Of a stretch of 64,000 nt of DNA, positions 43,416 to 53,448 are shown one piece after another. Every line of letters begins with the position of its first letter. Position 1 is the stretch's first letter. A program made the position numbers and the translations under genes. Source of the DNA: Streptacidiphilus jiangxiensis (GTDB taxonomy: Bacteria; Actinomycetota; Actinomycetes; Streptomycetales; Streptomycetaceae); assembly GCF_900109465.1 (NCBI RefSeq), contig NZ_FOAZ01000001.1, positions 571,926 to 635,925 of the forward strand. The letters are read 5' to 3'. The notes under the pieces were generated by a model that had not been told where the DNA came from, did not search any database, and saw only the letters and a list, made by a program, of their open reading frames with translations.

Positions 43416-44969
43416 ATGGTCGGGGAGGACCGTCCGAGGCGGCGGAGGACGAAGGGGCTGGGGCGAGTGCTGGGCATCGGGGGCATGGAACGGCGTCCGT
43501 GGCTGCGCGGGGTGCTGCGCTGCGGTCTGTTGCTCGCGGCCGCGTCGCTCGCGGTGCTGCCGGCGGCGGGCCAGGCGAGCGCGGCTCCGGTCGGCGGGTC
43601 GGGCGGCAACGGTTCGGCGGCCTCCGGCCCGATCACCGGGCAGGCTGGGCTCACCAACCTCACGGCTGCCGAGAAGGCCCTGCTGCCGATCCTGACCCGG
43701 CTGCACACCCTCTACCAGCAGCTGGAAGCCGCCACCCAGCAGTACGACTCGCTCACCGAGCAGCTGAACCAGGCGCAGACCGACGTGCTCGAGCTCAATG
43801 TCACGGTCACCGACGCCCAGGCCCAGGTCGATGCCGGCAAGGCGCTCGCCGGCGAGTTCGCCTCGCAGCAGTACCGCGACGGTGGGCTTTCCCAGCTCGC
43901 CAAGGTGATCTTCGCCAGCGATCCCGCGGCTGCGATCCACGACAAGGAACTGCTCGACGCCGCGGCCCGCTCGCAGGCGGACCTGCTGAGCACCCTCGCC
44001 CAGGACCAGATCGTCTACAGCGCCGCGCAGAGCGCGGCGAAGGCCGCGCAGACGCGGGCGGAGCAGCTCGTGGCCGCGCAGGCCAAGCAGAAGGACTCGG
44101 TCAACAAGGAGCTGACCGGCGTCGAGCAGCTCGTCAGCGGGCTCACCGGCGCGGAGAAGTCCACCCTGCAGCAGCTGGAGCAGCAGGAGGCGAACGCGGC
44201 GCAGCTGGCGCTGCTGGCCTCCGGCGTGCTCGGCAAGGGCGGCACCAAGCCGTCCGCGGCCGGCGCCGCGGCGGTGGCCTACGCGTTCGCGCAGCTGGGC
44301 AAGCCGTACGTGTGGGGCGCGGCGGGCCCCATGTCCTTCGACTGCTCCGGCCTCACCTCGCAGGCGTGGCTGGCCGCCGGCGTTTCGATCCCGCGCACCA
44401 GCCAGGAGCAGTGGGCGCAGCTGCCGCACGTCGCGCTGGACCAGCTGCGTCCCGGCGACCTCATCCTCTACTTCCAGGGCGCCACGCACGTCGCGATCTA
44501 CATCGGCGGCGGCCTGGTGATCCAGGCTCCGCACCCGGGCGCGTTCGTGGACATAGCGCCGATCGCGCAGAACCCGATCCTCGGCGCGGTGCGACCGGAT
44601 CCGCAGGACCCGTCGCTCGGCAGCTACACGCCTCCGTCGATCCCGTCCGGCTCCCAGAACCCGCAGCCGGTGGGCCCGACCCTGCCCCCGGCGCCGAAGC
44701 CGAAGCCGACTCCCACGCCGACCCCGACGACGCACCCGACCCAGCCGCCGTCCCCGAAGCCGTCGCCCTCCGACTCCTCCTCGGGCAGCCCGTCGCCGAC
44801 GCCGTCCCCGTCGGTGACCCCGTCGGTCTCGGTCAGCCCGTCGGCGATCCTCTCCCCGACGGCCTCCGTCACGGTGACGCCCCCGAGCAAGGGCACGCCG
44901 ACGAGCACGGGCACGCCGACGGGCACGGGCACGCCGACGGGCACGGGCACGGGCACGCCGAAGGGGTAG
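43416..44969 (+). CDS. Secreted NlpC/P60 cell-wall endopeptidase
   Basis: 517 aa from ATG 43416 (AGGGGA upstream; ATG 43485 is the main alternative). Arg-rich n-region and a hydrophobic core ending QASAAP make a signal peptide cleaved near residue 57. Residues about 75-270 are a long coiled coil (LHTLYQQLEAATQQYDSLTEQLNQAQ) as in RipA-type hydrolases. The NlpC/P60 domain (about 285-400) has C310 (FDCSGLTSQAW) and H358 (ATHVAIYIGGG). The C-terminal 110 residues are Pro/Ser/Thr repeats ending in GTPTGTG units, a wall-spanning linker. It probably cleaves D-Glu to diamino-acid bonds in peptidoglycan. Confidence 0.9.
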   Translation: MVGEDRPRRRRTKGLGRVLGIGGMERRPWLRGVLRCGLLLAAASLAVLPAAGQASAAPVGGSGGNGSAASGPITGQAGLTNLTAAEKALLPILTRLHTLYQQLEAATQQYDSLTEQLNQAQTDVLELNVTVTDAQAQVDAGKALAGEFASQQYRDGGLSQLAKVIFASDPAAAIHDKELLDAAARSQADLLSTLAQDQIVYSAAQSAAKAAQTRAEQLVAAQAKQKDSVNKELTGVEQLVSGLTGAEKSTLQQLEQQEANAAQLALLASGVLGKGGTKPSAAGAAAVAYAFAQLGKPYVWGAAGPMSFDCSGLTSQAWLAAGVSIPRTSQEQWAQLPHVALDQLRPGDLILYFQGATHVAIYIGGGLVIQAPHPGAFVDIAPIAQNPILGAVRPDPQDPSLGSYTPPSIPSGSQNPQPVGPTLPPAPKPKPTPTPTPTTHPTQPPSPKPSPSDSSSGSPSPTPSPSVTPSVSVSPSAILSPTASVTVTPPSKGTPTSTGTPTGTGTPTGTGTGTPKG

Positions 44970-44973
44970 GTCC

Positions 44974-45497
44974 GTGGATCGGAGCGGCGACGGTTCTCTC
45001 CGGGCTGCAATGCGACGGAGGGCCGACGAGCTCGGCCTTGCCCTGCCTGAGTCCGCCGAGCGCTGGGGGCGCCTCGCGGAGTACCTGGACCTTGGGAGTG
45101 GCAGGCGCGTGATGGTCTTCCCGCCCGGCGGCGAGAGGGAGACCTTCCAGGTGAGACTTCAGGCCAAGGGCACCGTCCTGGCGTAGGTGGCTGGCCAAGC
45201 TCGACCGCATCCACATGTGGCCCGACGACCGGCACCCGCGCGCCCATGCGCTCCTGGCGGCCGCGTACGCCCAGCCCGTGCTCCGTCGGCTGCTGCCGGT
45301 CAACAGCCACTTCAACCTCTGGTTCGCCACCAGCGTCGAGGAGCCCTGGAAGTTCCGGGTCGGGCACGTCCGCTGTCCCGACGAGGACGGGCTCTACGGG
45401 GTGCGTCGCAGGGGCGAGCCGGTTGCGCGCACCGAGACGCCGGAGGAAGCCGCCGCCCTGGTGGTGGCGGCCCTCCCGGCGGGGCTCGGTCCGGTGG

Positions 45498-45517
<20 letters not shown>
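44974..45517 (+). pseudogene. DUF6193-like gene broken by a frameshift
   Basis: An N-terminal piece (44974-45186, 70 aa: RADELGLALPESAERWGRLAEYLDL ... FQVRLQAKGTVLA) stops at TAG, and a C-terminal piece continues in another frame from about 45188 (RWLAKLDRIHMWPDDRHPRAHALLAAAYAQPVLRRLLPVNSHFNLWFATS ... EEAAALVVAALPAG). The C-terminal piece resembles the end of DUF6193 proteins, with PVLRRL-P-SH and EEA-ALVVA-LP. Neither piece has the full family length, so I call it a decayed gene. Its tail overlaps the convergent oxidoreductase gene by 20 bp. Confidence 0.45.
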
Positions 45518-47783
<2,266 letters not shown>

Positions 47784-48030
47784 GCGCCTCACCTTTTCAC
47801 TGCGTCTTCACTGCGTCCGATCGGGTGCCCTCATCTTTCCACCTGCATACCGGGCTGGTGAATAGCCCCATTCAGACTTCTCGCGGCCGTTCTTGCGGAC
47901 GTTCTTGTTACTGGTCCGTATGGCGGTCGGGCCATGGTCCACCCCTGCCTTGACCTGCTAGAAACGGATCTCTTCTCTCCAGCGACGGTGGGCGACCGGA
48001 CCGTCCCGATCGCAAGGTGGGTGACTGCAG

Positions 48031-48897
48031 GTGCGATTCCTGCGCATAGGACCGGCGGGCGCCGAGCGACCCGCACTGCTGCTGAGCGCGGACGCGGAGG
48101 CCGCGTACGACCTCTCCGAGGTGACGCCCGACATCGACGGGTCGTTCCTCGCCACGCTCGGCCCCGAGCGCCGGGCGGACCTCGCCGCGCGCGCGGAGGC
48201 CGGTGAGTTCCCGCGCCTGCCCCTGGCCGGCGCGCGGATCGGCGCGCCCGTGGCGCGCCCGGGCAAGGTCGTCTGCATCGGCCTCAACTACCGCGACCAC
48301 GCGGCCGAGACCGGCCAGGCGATCCCGGCGGAGCCGGTCGTCTTCATGAAGGCGAGCGACACCGTCGTCGGCCCGTACGACGAGGTGCTGATCCCGCGCG
48401 GCAGCGCGAAGACGGACTGGGAGGTCGAACTCGCCGTCGTCATCGGCGCGCGCGCCCGATACCTCGACTCCGTCGAGGCCGCGGACGCGGTGATCGCGGG
48501 CTACTCGATCAGCAACGACGTCTCCGAGCGCGAGTGGCAGTTGGAGCGCGGCGGCACGTGGGACAAGGGCAAGTCCTGCGAGACCTTCAACCCGCTGGGC
48601 CCCTGGCTGGTCACCGCGGACGAGGTCGCCGACCCGCAGGCGCTGGCGCTCCGCCTGAGCGTCAACGGGGAGCCCCGCCAGGACGGCTCGACGGCGAACA
48701 TGATCTTCGACGTGCGGTACGTGATCTGGTACCTGAGCCAGTTCATGGTCCTGGAGCCGGGCGACGTGGTGAACACCGGCACCCCGGCCGGCGTGGCCAT
48801 GGGCACCCCAGGCCAGCCGTGGCTGCAGCCGGGCGACGTCATGGAGCTGTCGATCGACGGCCTCGGCGCCCAGCGCCTGCCCGTCGGCAAGGCGTAA
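48031..48897 (+). CDS. Fumarylacetoacetate hydrolase-family protein
   Basis: 288 aa from GTG 48031. The FAH domain covers residues 70-288 with VCIGLNYRDHAAETG, EPVVFMKASDTVVGPYDEVLIP, and the metal-binding acid in DWEVELAVVIG, followed by GYSISNDVSEREWQ and the tail NTGTPAGVAMGTPGQPWLQPGDV. Family members hydrolyse or decarboxylate 2-oxo-acid products of aromatic breakdown (acylpyruvases, oxaloacetate decarboxylases). No pathway genes are adjacent, so the substrate is open. An interspersed palindrome follows 17 bp after the stop. Confidence 0.9.
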   Translation: MRFLRIGPAGAERPALLLSADAEAAYDLSEVTPDIDGSFLATLGPERRADLAARAEAGEFPRLPLAGARIGAPVARPGKVVCIGLNYRDHAAETGQAIPAEPVVFMKASDTVVGPYDEVLIPRGSAKTDWEVELAVVIGARARYLDSVEAADAVIAGYSISNDVSEREWQLERGGTWDKGKSCETFNPLGPWLVTADEVADPQALALRLSVNGEPRQDGSTANMIFDVRYVIWYLSQFMVLEPGDVVNTGTPAGVAMGTPGQPWLQPGDVMELSIDGLGAQRLPVGKA

Positions 48898-48914
48898 CAG
48901 GTAGTTGCACCCCC

Positions 48915-49018
48915 AGGGGCGCGGGGAACTGCGCGACAAGCCACCGGCGTGCGGATGGTCCCCCAGTAACAGGGCCATCCGCACAGGGTGGGTTGCCCGC
49001 GCAGTTCCTCGCGCCCCC
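48915..49018. repeat. Interspersed palindromic element, copy 3
   Basis: A 104-bp copy closest to copy 1: aggggcgcggggaactgcgc at the left, gcgcagttcctcgcgccccc at the right, with gacaagccacc and gtgcggatgg against ccatccgcac and gggtgggttgc. It lies between the convergent FAH and tetR genes. Confidence 0.85.
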
Positions 49019-49029
49019 GAGAAAGCTCG

Positions 49030-49776
49030 CTACGCGAGCAGGCCGCCGAGGCCCTCGATGAGCTTCGCGCCCGGCCCGGCGCCGTCGTAGTGGGCCAGGA
49101 GGCGCTTCAGGACGTCCGCGCTCTGTGCGTCGTGCAGGGCTGTGACGGCGAACATCGCCACGAACTCGTCCACCAGCCAGTCCCGCAGGGACTCCGGCTC
49201 GCCGAGGTCGCCCTCGTCGAGGGACGTCAGTGCCGTCGCCTCGACCACCGCGATCCAGCTGCGGATCAGCAGCCCGAGGCGCGGGCCGGCCTCGGCGACC
49301 TCCAGGTGCTGGACGATGCTGCGGAACGCGGCTCGGCGCACCTCGTCCACCATCGCCGTCGTGCGCTGGGTCTCCACCGCCGAGCCGCCGCGCAGCAGCG
49401 CGCCGTAACCCGCGGCGTGGTCGTGGACGAAGGAGAGGTAGCGGTCGAGCGCGTGCGCCAGCCGCTCCGTGGGGGAGCCCTCGGCCGGTTCGACGAAGCG
49501 GGCGATCAGTTCGCTGGCCGCGCTCTTCAGCGCGGCCTCGTACAACTGCTGCTTCCCGCCAGGGAAGTAGCGGTAGACGAGGGGCCGCGAGGCCTCCGCC
49601 GCCGCGGCGACGTCGTCGAGGGAGACCTCCTCCGGCGCGTGGCGGCTGAACAGCTCCAGGGCCACCGCGATCAGCTGCTCGCGGCGCTGCTCGACCGGCA
49701 GCCGCCGGTACGGTCCGCGCTTGGCGCGCGGCGCTGCCGTGGTCGCGGGGCTCTCGTCGACGGTCGGTCGGGTCAC
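49030..49776 (-). CDS. TetR-family transcriptional regulator
   Basis: 248 aa. The HTH domain covers residues about 25-80 (RREQLIAVALELFSRHAPEEVSLDDVAAAAEASRPLVYRYFPGGKQQLYEAALKSA). The C-terminal ligand domain is helical. The gene begins 43 bp after the AurF-like gene on the same strand, so it is probably the second gene of that operon and controls its own transcription through the operator-like dyad upstream of the oxygenase. Confidence 0.92.
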   Translation of the reverse strand: MTRPTVDESPATTAAPRAKRGPYRRLPVEQRREQLIAVALELFSRHAPEEVSLDDVAAAAEASRPLVYRYFPGGKQQLYEAALKSAASELIARFVEPAEGSPTERLAHALDRYLSFVHDHAAGYGALLRGGSAVETQRTTAMVDEVRRAAFRSIVQHLEVAEAGPRLGLLIRSWIAVVEATALTSLDEGDLGEPESLRDWLVDEFVAMFAVTALHDAQSADVLKRLLAHYDGAGPGAKLIEGLGGLLA

Positions 49777-49819
49777 CCGATCACCATAGCCCGCCGACCT
49801 TGTACCAGGGCGGGTCGGA

Positions 49820-50731
49820 TCAGAGCAGACCGGACCGCCGCCACTGCGCGCGTACCGAGCGGCCGCGCAGCACCCCGATCTCGTCCAGGAAGGACGTCAA
49901 CCGCTCCGCCGACCAGCGCAGCGTCTCGCGCCGGTGCTCGCTGGCCCGCGCCTGGCGCACCGCCTCGTCGACGTCGAGGCCGACGGACGCGTACACGCGC
50001 GGGTGGACCAACGTCCGGGAGACGACGCGTGCGGACTCGCCGGAACTGAGCCTGGCGTAGGCGCGTTCCCAGGCGGGCGCCGTGGCCATCTGCCGACGCA
50101 GCTCCTCACGGGCGTAGCGGACGTGCCGGGCCTCCTCGACCACGTGGATCCGGGTGACGCCGCGGACCAGGGGCTGCACCGTCTCGTCCGTCGTCGTCAC
50201 GCGCTGGGTGCGGTCCAGGATCTCCTCCGCCAGCAGCGTGCCGAGGAAGGCCGCCGGGGTCGGCGCGGTGGCGGCCATGATCGAGCCGAGCCGGCGGGTG
50301 GTGCGGCTCGGCCCGTACCAGGGCGTCCCCAGGGTGGTGATCAGCCGGGCGAACATCAGGGAGTGCCGGCACTCGTCCGCGACCTCGGTGAAGGCGTAGC
50401 GGACGTGGCCGGTGCGCGGGTCCTGCGCCTGGATGTGGCGGGAGAGCAGCTGCAGCAGGATGATCTCGAACCAGATCCCGGCCGCCGCGGTGCTCGCGGT
50501 CTCGTGGCGGGAGAGCTCGATCCGCTGCTCCTCGCTCATCCTTCGCCACAGCGGGGTGTCGTAGAGCGAGACGAGGTGGGCGGGCATGAACCAGAGCCCG
50601 GGAACGAGTGGCTCGTCCCAGTCCAGCTCGGTGTCCGGGTCGAACGAGTGCCGGGCGGAGGCCTCGAGGAGCCGCTCGGCGACTTCCTCCCGGCTGGGTG
50701 CGCCGACGGGTCCCGCGTCAGTGGTCGCCAT
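49820..50731 (-). CDS. AurF-like diiron oxygenase
   Basis: 303 aa from ATG 50731. The helical four-helix-bundle sequence carries acid/histidine pairs suited to a diiron centre: IELSRHETASTAAAGIWFE (E72, H76, E89), FTEVADECRHSLMF (E120-x2-H123) and later HVVEEARHVRYAREEL. Such proteins include the p-aminobenzoate N-oxygenase AurF and related hydroxylases/N-oxygenases. The substrate is unknown and no biosynthetic cluster surrounds it. Its partner is the downstream tetR. The start has no ribosome site and lies very close to promoter-like hexamers, which suggests a leaderless mRNA. Confidence 0.85.
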   Translation of the reverse strand: MATTDAGPVGAPSREEVAERLLEASARHSFDPDTELDWDEPLVPGLWFMPAHLVSLYDTPLWRRMSEEQRIELSRHETASTAAAGIWFEIILLQLLSRHIQAQDPRTGHVRYAFTEVADECRHSLMFARLITTLGTPWYGPSRTTRRLGSIMAATAPTPAAFLGTLLAEEILDRTQRVTTTDETVQPLVRGVTRIHVVEEARHVRYAREELRRQMATAPAWERAYARLSSGESARVVSRTLVHPRVYASVGLDVDEAVRQARASEHRRETLRWSAERLTSFLDEIGVLRGRSVRAQWRRSGLL

Positions 50732-50734
50732 AGG

Positions 50735-50766
50735 CTTATAAGACTGCGCGTCAGTAGCACTGTCAA
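50735..50766 (-). promoter_or_regulatory. Candidate leaderless promoter and TetR operator
   Basis: On the minus strand TTGACA (50766-50761) is followed after 17 bp by TCTTAT (50743-50738) and then after 6 bp by the ATG at 50731. Transcription would begin at or next to the start codon. The dyad GtCAGTaGcACTGtC (50750-50764) fills the spacer and overlaps the -35, a typical place for a TetR-family operator. The -10 match is imperfect. Confidence 0.45.
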
Positions 50767-50821
50767 TGCCCACGCGAGTGATCGTCGGCCCGGGGTGGGA
50801 CGAAGCGGGCAGAATGTGACC

Positions 50822-51502
50822 ATGAAGCGTGTCGCGGGGCTCGCCCACCGGGCCTGGGGGTACGTCTGCGCGGCCCCGGGAACCTATGTCTGGCTCTTCG
50901 TCCTGGGCCTCAACACCCTTGCGCTGACCCGCATGTCGCCCCGCTACAAACACTGGTGGCTGGCGACGCACAGCACCAACCTGGTCGAGCTCGCCCACCA
51001 TCCCGTCAAAGTCCTGATCAGCAGCGCTTTCTGGACCGAGACGCCGAGCTTCTTCTTCTGGTTCGTGCTGTTCAACATCTTCCTGGTGCCCGTGGAGCGA
51101 CGGCTCGGCACCGGGCGCTGGCTGGCCGTCGTCGCTCTCGCCCACGTCGGGGCGACGCTGATCAGCGAGGGCACGGTGCGGCTGCTCATCGACGCCGGAC
51201 TCGACTCGCGCAGCGAGGCGTTCACCCTCGACATCGGCGTCAGCTACGGCCTGTCCGGCGGCGTGGGCGTGCTGGTCTGGCTGATCGCCCGCCCGTGGCG
51301 CTGGTGGTACCTCGGCGGCACGGCCGTCTTCTACCTCCTGCTGCTCGCCGCCGGCACCGACTACACGAACCTCGGGCACCTGTGCGCCTATCTGATCGGC
51401 GTCGGCTGCTACCCGCTGACCCGCGGACGAGCGCGTGGACAACTTGATCCGGGGAAGATCTGGAGCGATGTCAGGCAACGGGTCGGGAAAACGCAGGGTT
51501 AG
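50822..51502 (+). CDS. Rhomboid-like intramembrane serine protease
   Basis: 226 aa with about six membrane helices. ATG 50822. The likely catalytic serine is S145 in SYGLSGGVGVLVW (rhomboid GxSG motif), and the partner histidine is H186 in YTNLGHLCAYLIGVG. VPVERRLGTGRW between helices 2 and 3 resembles the rhomboid L1/helix-2 boundary (E-R-x-G). Sequence identity to classical rhomboids is low, so it belongs to the actinobacterial rhomboid-like group. It would cleave membrane proteins within the bilayer; its substrates are unknown. Confidence 0.75.
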   Translation: MKRVAGLAHRAWGYVCAAPGTYVWLFVLGLNTLALTRMSPRYKHWWLATHSTNLVELAHHPVKVLISSAFWTETPSFFFWFVLFNIFLVPVERRLGTGRWLAVVALAHVGATLISEGTVRLLIDAGLDSRSEAFTLDIGVSYGLSGGVGVLVWLIARPWRWWYLGGTAVFYLLLLAAGTDYTNLGHLCAYLIGVGCYPLTRGRARGQLDPGKIWSDVRQRVGKTQG

Positions 51503-51523
51503 CACCCCTCCGCGTGGTGCAAG

Positions 51524-53212
51524 ATGACCGGCATGGCAGACTCCCTCACCCCGCGCGGCATCGCCGACGCCTACGTCGACGCGATGGCCCGCCAGAATCC
51601 CGCTGTCGCGGCATCCCTCGGCCTGTACCCGGAAGATGAGCGCCAGCCCGACATCTCCCCGGCCGGCTTCGACGCCGATGCCGCGCACGCCCGCACCGCC
51701 CTCGCCGAGCTCGACGCGCTCCCGGCCGAGGCCCTCGCCGACCCGGCGGAGGCGGCCTGTGCCCGTCTGCTGCGCGAGCGCCTCACGGCTGAGCTCGCCG
51801 TGCACGACGCGGGCGACCACTTCCGCTCGCTGAACAACATCGCCTCGCCCATCCACATGGTCCGCGCGATCTTCTCGATGACGCCCACCGAGACCGAGAC
51901 GGACTGGCAGCGCCAGATCGGCCGCATGGCCGCCACCGCCGCCTCCGTCCGCGGCTACCAGGAGACGCTGGCCGAGGGCCTGCGCCGCGACCTGGTCAGC
52001 GGTCCGCGCCAGGTCGCGACCGTCATCGAGCAGCTCGGCGCCTGGTTCGAGGACGAGGACAACTGGTACCGCGGCTTCGCCGCCGAGTGCCCCGAGGCAC
52101 AGCGCCCCGCGCTCGACGCCGCCGCCGAGCCCGCCGCGGCCGCGATCGCGGAGTTCCGCGCCTTCCTGCGCGACACCTACACCCCGGCCGCGGCAGGCCG
52201 CCCGGACACCGCCGGCCGCGAGCTCTACCAGCGCTCGGTGCGCTACCACACCGGCGCCGACCTGGACCTCGACGAGGCCTACGCCTGGGCCTGGACCGAG
52301 TTCCACCGCCTGGAGGGCGAGATCCGCGCCGAGGCGGACAAGGTCAAGCCCGGCGCCACGCCGCAGGAGGCCATCGAGTACCTGGAGACCGAGGGCCACG
52401 CGATCGAGGGCGTCGAGGAGATCCGGGTCTGGCTCCAGGGCATCATGGACGAGGCCATCGAGGCCCTGGACGGCACCCACTTCGACATCAGCGGCAAGAT
52501 CCGCAACGTCGAGTCCCGCATCGCCCCCGCGGGCAGCGCCGCCGCCCCCTACTACACCGAGCCGAGCCTCGACTTCACCCGCCCCGGCCGCACCTGGCTG
52601 CCGACCCTGGGCCGTGAGTCCTTCACGACCTGGCAGCTCGTCAGCACCTGGTACCACGAGGGCGTCCCCGGCCACCACCTGCAGCTGGCCAGCTGGGTCG
52701 CCGCGGCGGACCAGCTGTCGACCTACCAGGTGACCCTGGGCGGCGTCAGCGCCAACCTGGAGGGCTGGGCGCTGTACGCGGAGCGCCTGATGGACGAGCT
52801 CGGCTACTTCAAGGACCCGGGCCGCCGACTGGGCTTCCTCGACGAGCAGATGCTGCGCACCATCCGCGTCATCATCGACATCGGCATGCACCTCGGCCTC
52901 ACCATCCCCGCGGACTCCCCGTTCGAGCCGGGCGAGACCTGGACCCCGGAGCTGGCCAACGAGTTCTTCGCGGCGTTCAACGGCTGCCCCAAGGAGATGC
53001 GCGAGAGCGAGATCATCCGTTACCTCGGCTGGCCGGGCCAGGCCATCGGCTACAAGCTCGGCGAGCGCGCGTGGCGGGCGGGCCGCGAGGCCGCGCGCCG
53101 CGCGGCGGAGGAGCGGGGCGAGGAGTTCGACCTCAAGTCCTGGCACATGCGCGCGCTCTCCCAGGGCAGCTTCGGTCTCGACGACCTGGTCTCGGAGCTG
53201 GCCGCGCTGTAG
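51524..53212 (+). CDS. DUF885 family zinc metallopeptidase-like protein
   Basis: 562 aa, the typical DUF885 length. ATG 51524, or 51533 three codons later. The zinc site is STWYHEGVPGHHLQLA (HExxxxHH-type), followed by EGWALYAERLMDELGY, the conserved second block with a glutamate ligand. YTEPSLDFTRPGRTWLP and the C-terminal GWPGQAIGYKLGERAW are also diagnostic. No signal peptide. These are regarded as peptidases of the M3-like clan. It is a single gene 21 bp after the rhomboid-like gene, possibly co-transcribed. Confidence 0.9.
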   Translation: MTGMADSLTPRGIADAYVDAMARQNPAVAASLGLYPEDERQPDISPAGFDADAAHARTALAELDALPAEALADPAEAACARLLRERLTAELAVHDAGDHFRSLNNIASPIHMVRAIFSMTPTETETDWQRQIGRMAATAASVRGYQETLAEGLRRDLVSGPRQVATVIEQLGAWFEDEDNWYRGFAAECPEAQRPALDAAAEPAAAAIAEFRAFLRDTYTPAAAGRPDTAGRELYQRSVRYHTGADLDLDEAYAWAWTEFHRLEGEIRAEADKVKPGATPQEAIEYLETEGHAIEGVEEIRVWLQGIMDEAIEALDGTHFDISGKIRNVESRIAPAGSAAAPYYTEPSLDFTRPGRTWLPTLGRESFTTWQLVSTWYHEGVPGHHLQLASWVAAADQLSTYQVTLGGVSANLEGWALYAERLMDELGYFKDPGRRLGFLDEQMLRTIRVIIDIGMHLGLTIPADSPFEPGETWTPELANEFFAAFNGCPKEMRESEIIRYLGWPGQAIGYKLGERAWRAGREAARRAAEERGEEFDLKSWHMRALSQGSFGLDDLVSELAAL

Positions 53213-53223
53213 TTGCACCATCC

Positions 53224-53343
53224 AGGGGCGCGGGGCTCTGCTCGATGAACTGCGTGCGCGACAAGCCACCGTGTGTGGTGAGTCGCCGAACGAGCAGGGC
53301 CATCCGCATGTCGGTGGTTGCTCGCGCAGTTCCCCGCGCCCCT
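53224..53343. repeat. Interspersed palindromic element, copy 4 (with insertion)
   Basis: A 120-bp copy: left arm aggggcgcggggctctgctc, right arm cgcgcagttccccgcgcccct, with gcgcgacaagccacc and agggccatccgca conserved. A small insertion (about 15 bp, around 53236-53252) interrupts the left arm and the inner left arm is degenerate. It lies 12 bp after the DUF885 stop. Confidence 0.8.
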
Positions 53344-53448
53344 GGGAATTGCCTGGTTGCTCGCGTGCCGCCTGGGTTCTGCATGGTTTCCCCGCTGCCG
53401 ACGGGCCCACCGGATACGGTGGGGGCTCGGCTAGCGGAGGGGGTCGCG

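Noticed and set aside
44880..44966. Repeats of gggcacgccgac in the NlpC/P60 gene considered as a tandem DNA repeat or CRISPR-like array
   Set aside because: They lie in frame and encode the Gly-Thr-Pro wall linker; spacing and identity follow the codons, and there are no spacers.
47784..48030. Possible riboswitch or small gene in the 247-bp gap before the FAH gene
   Set aside because: It contains short direct repeats (cgttcttg twice) but no convincing long hairpin, ribosome site or coding bias; probably just the divergent promoters.
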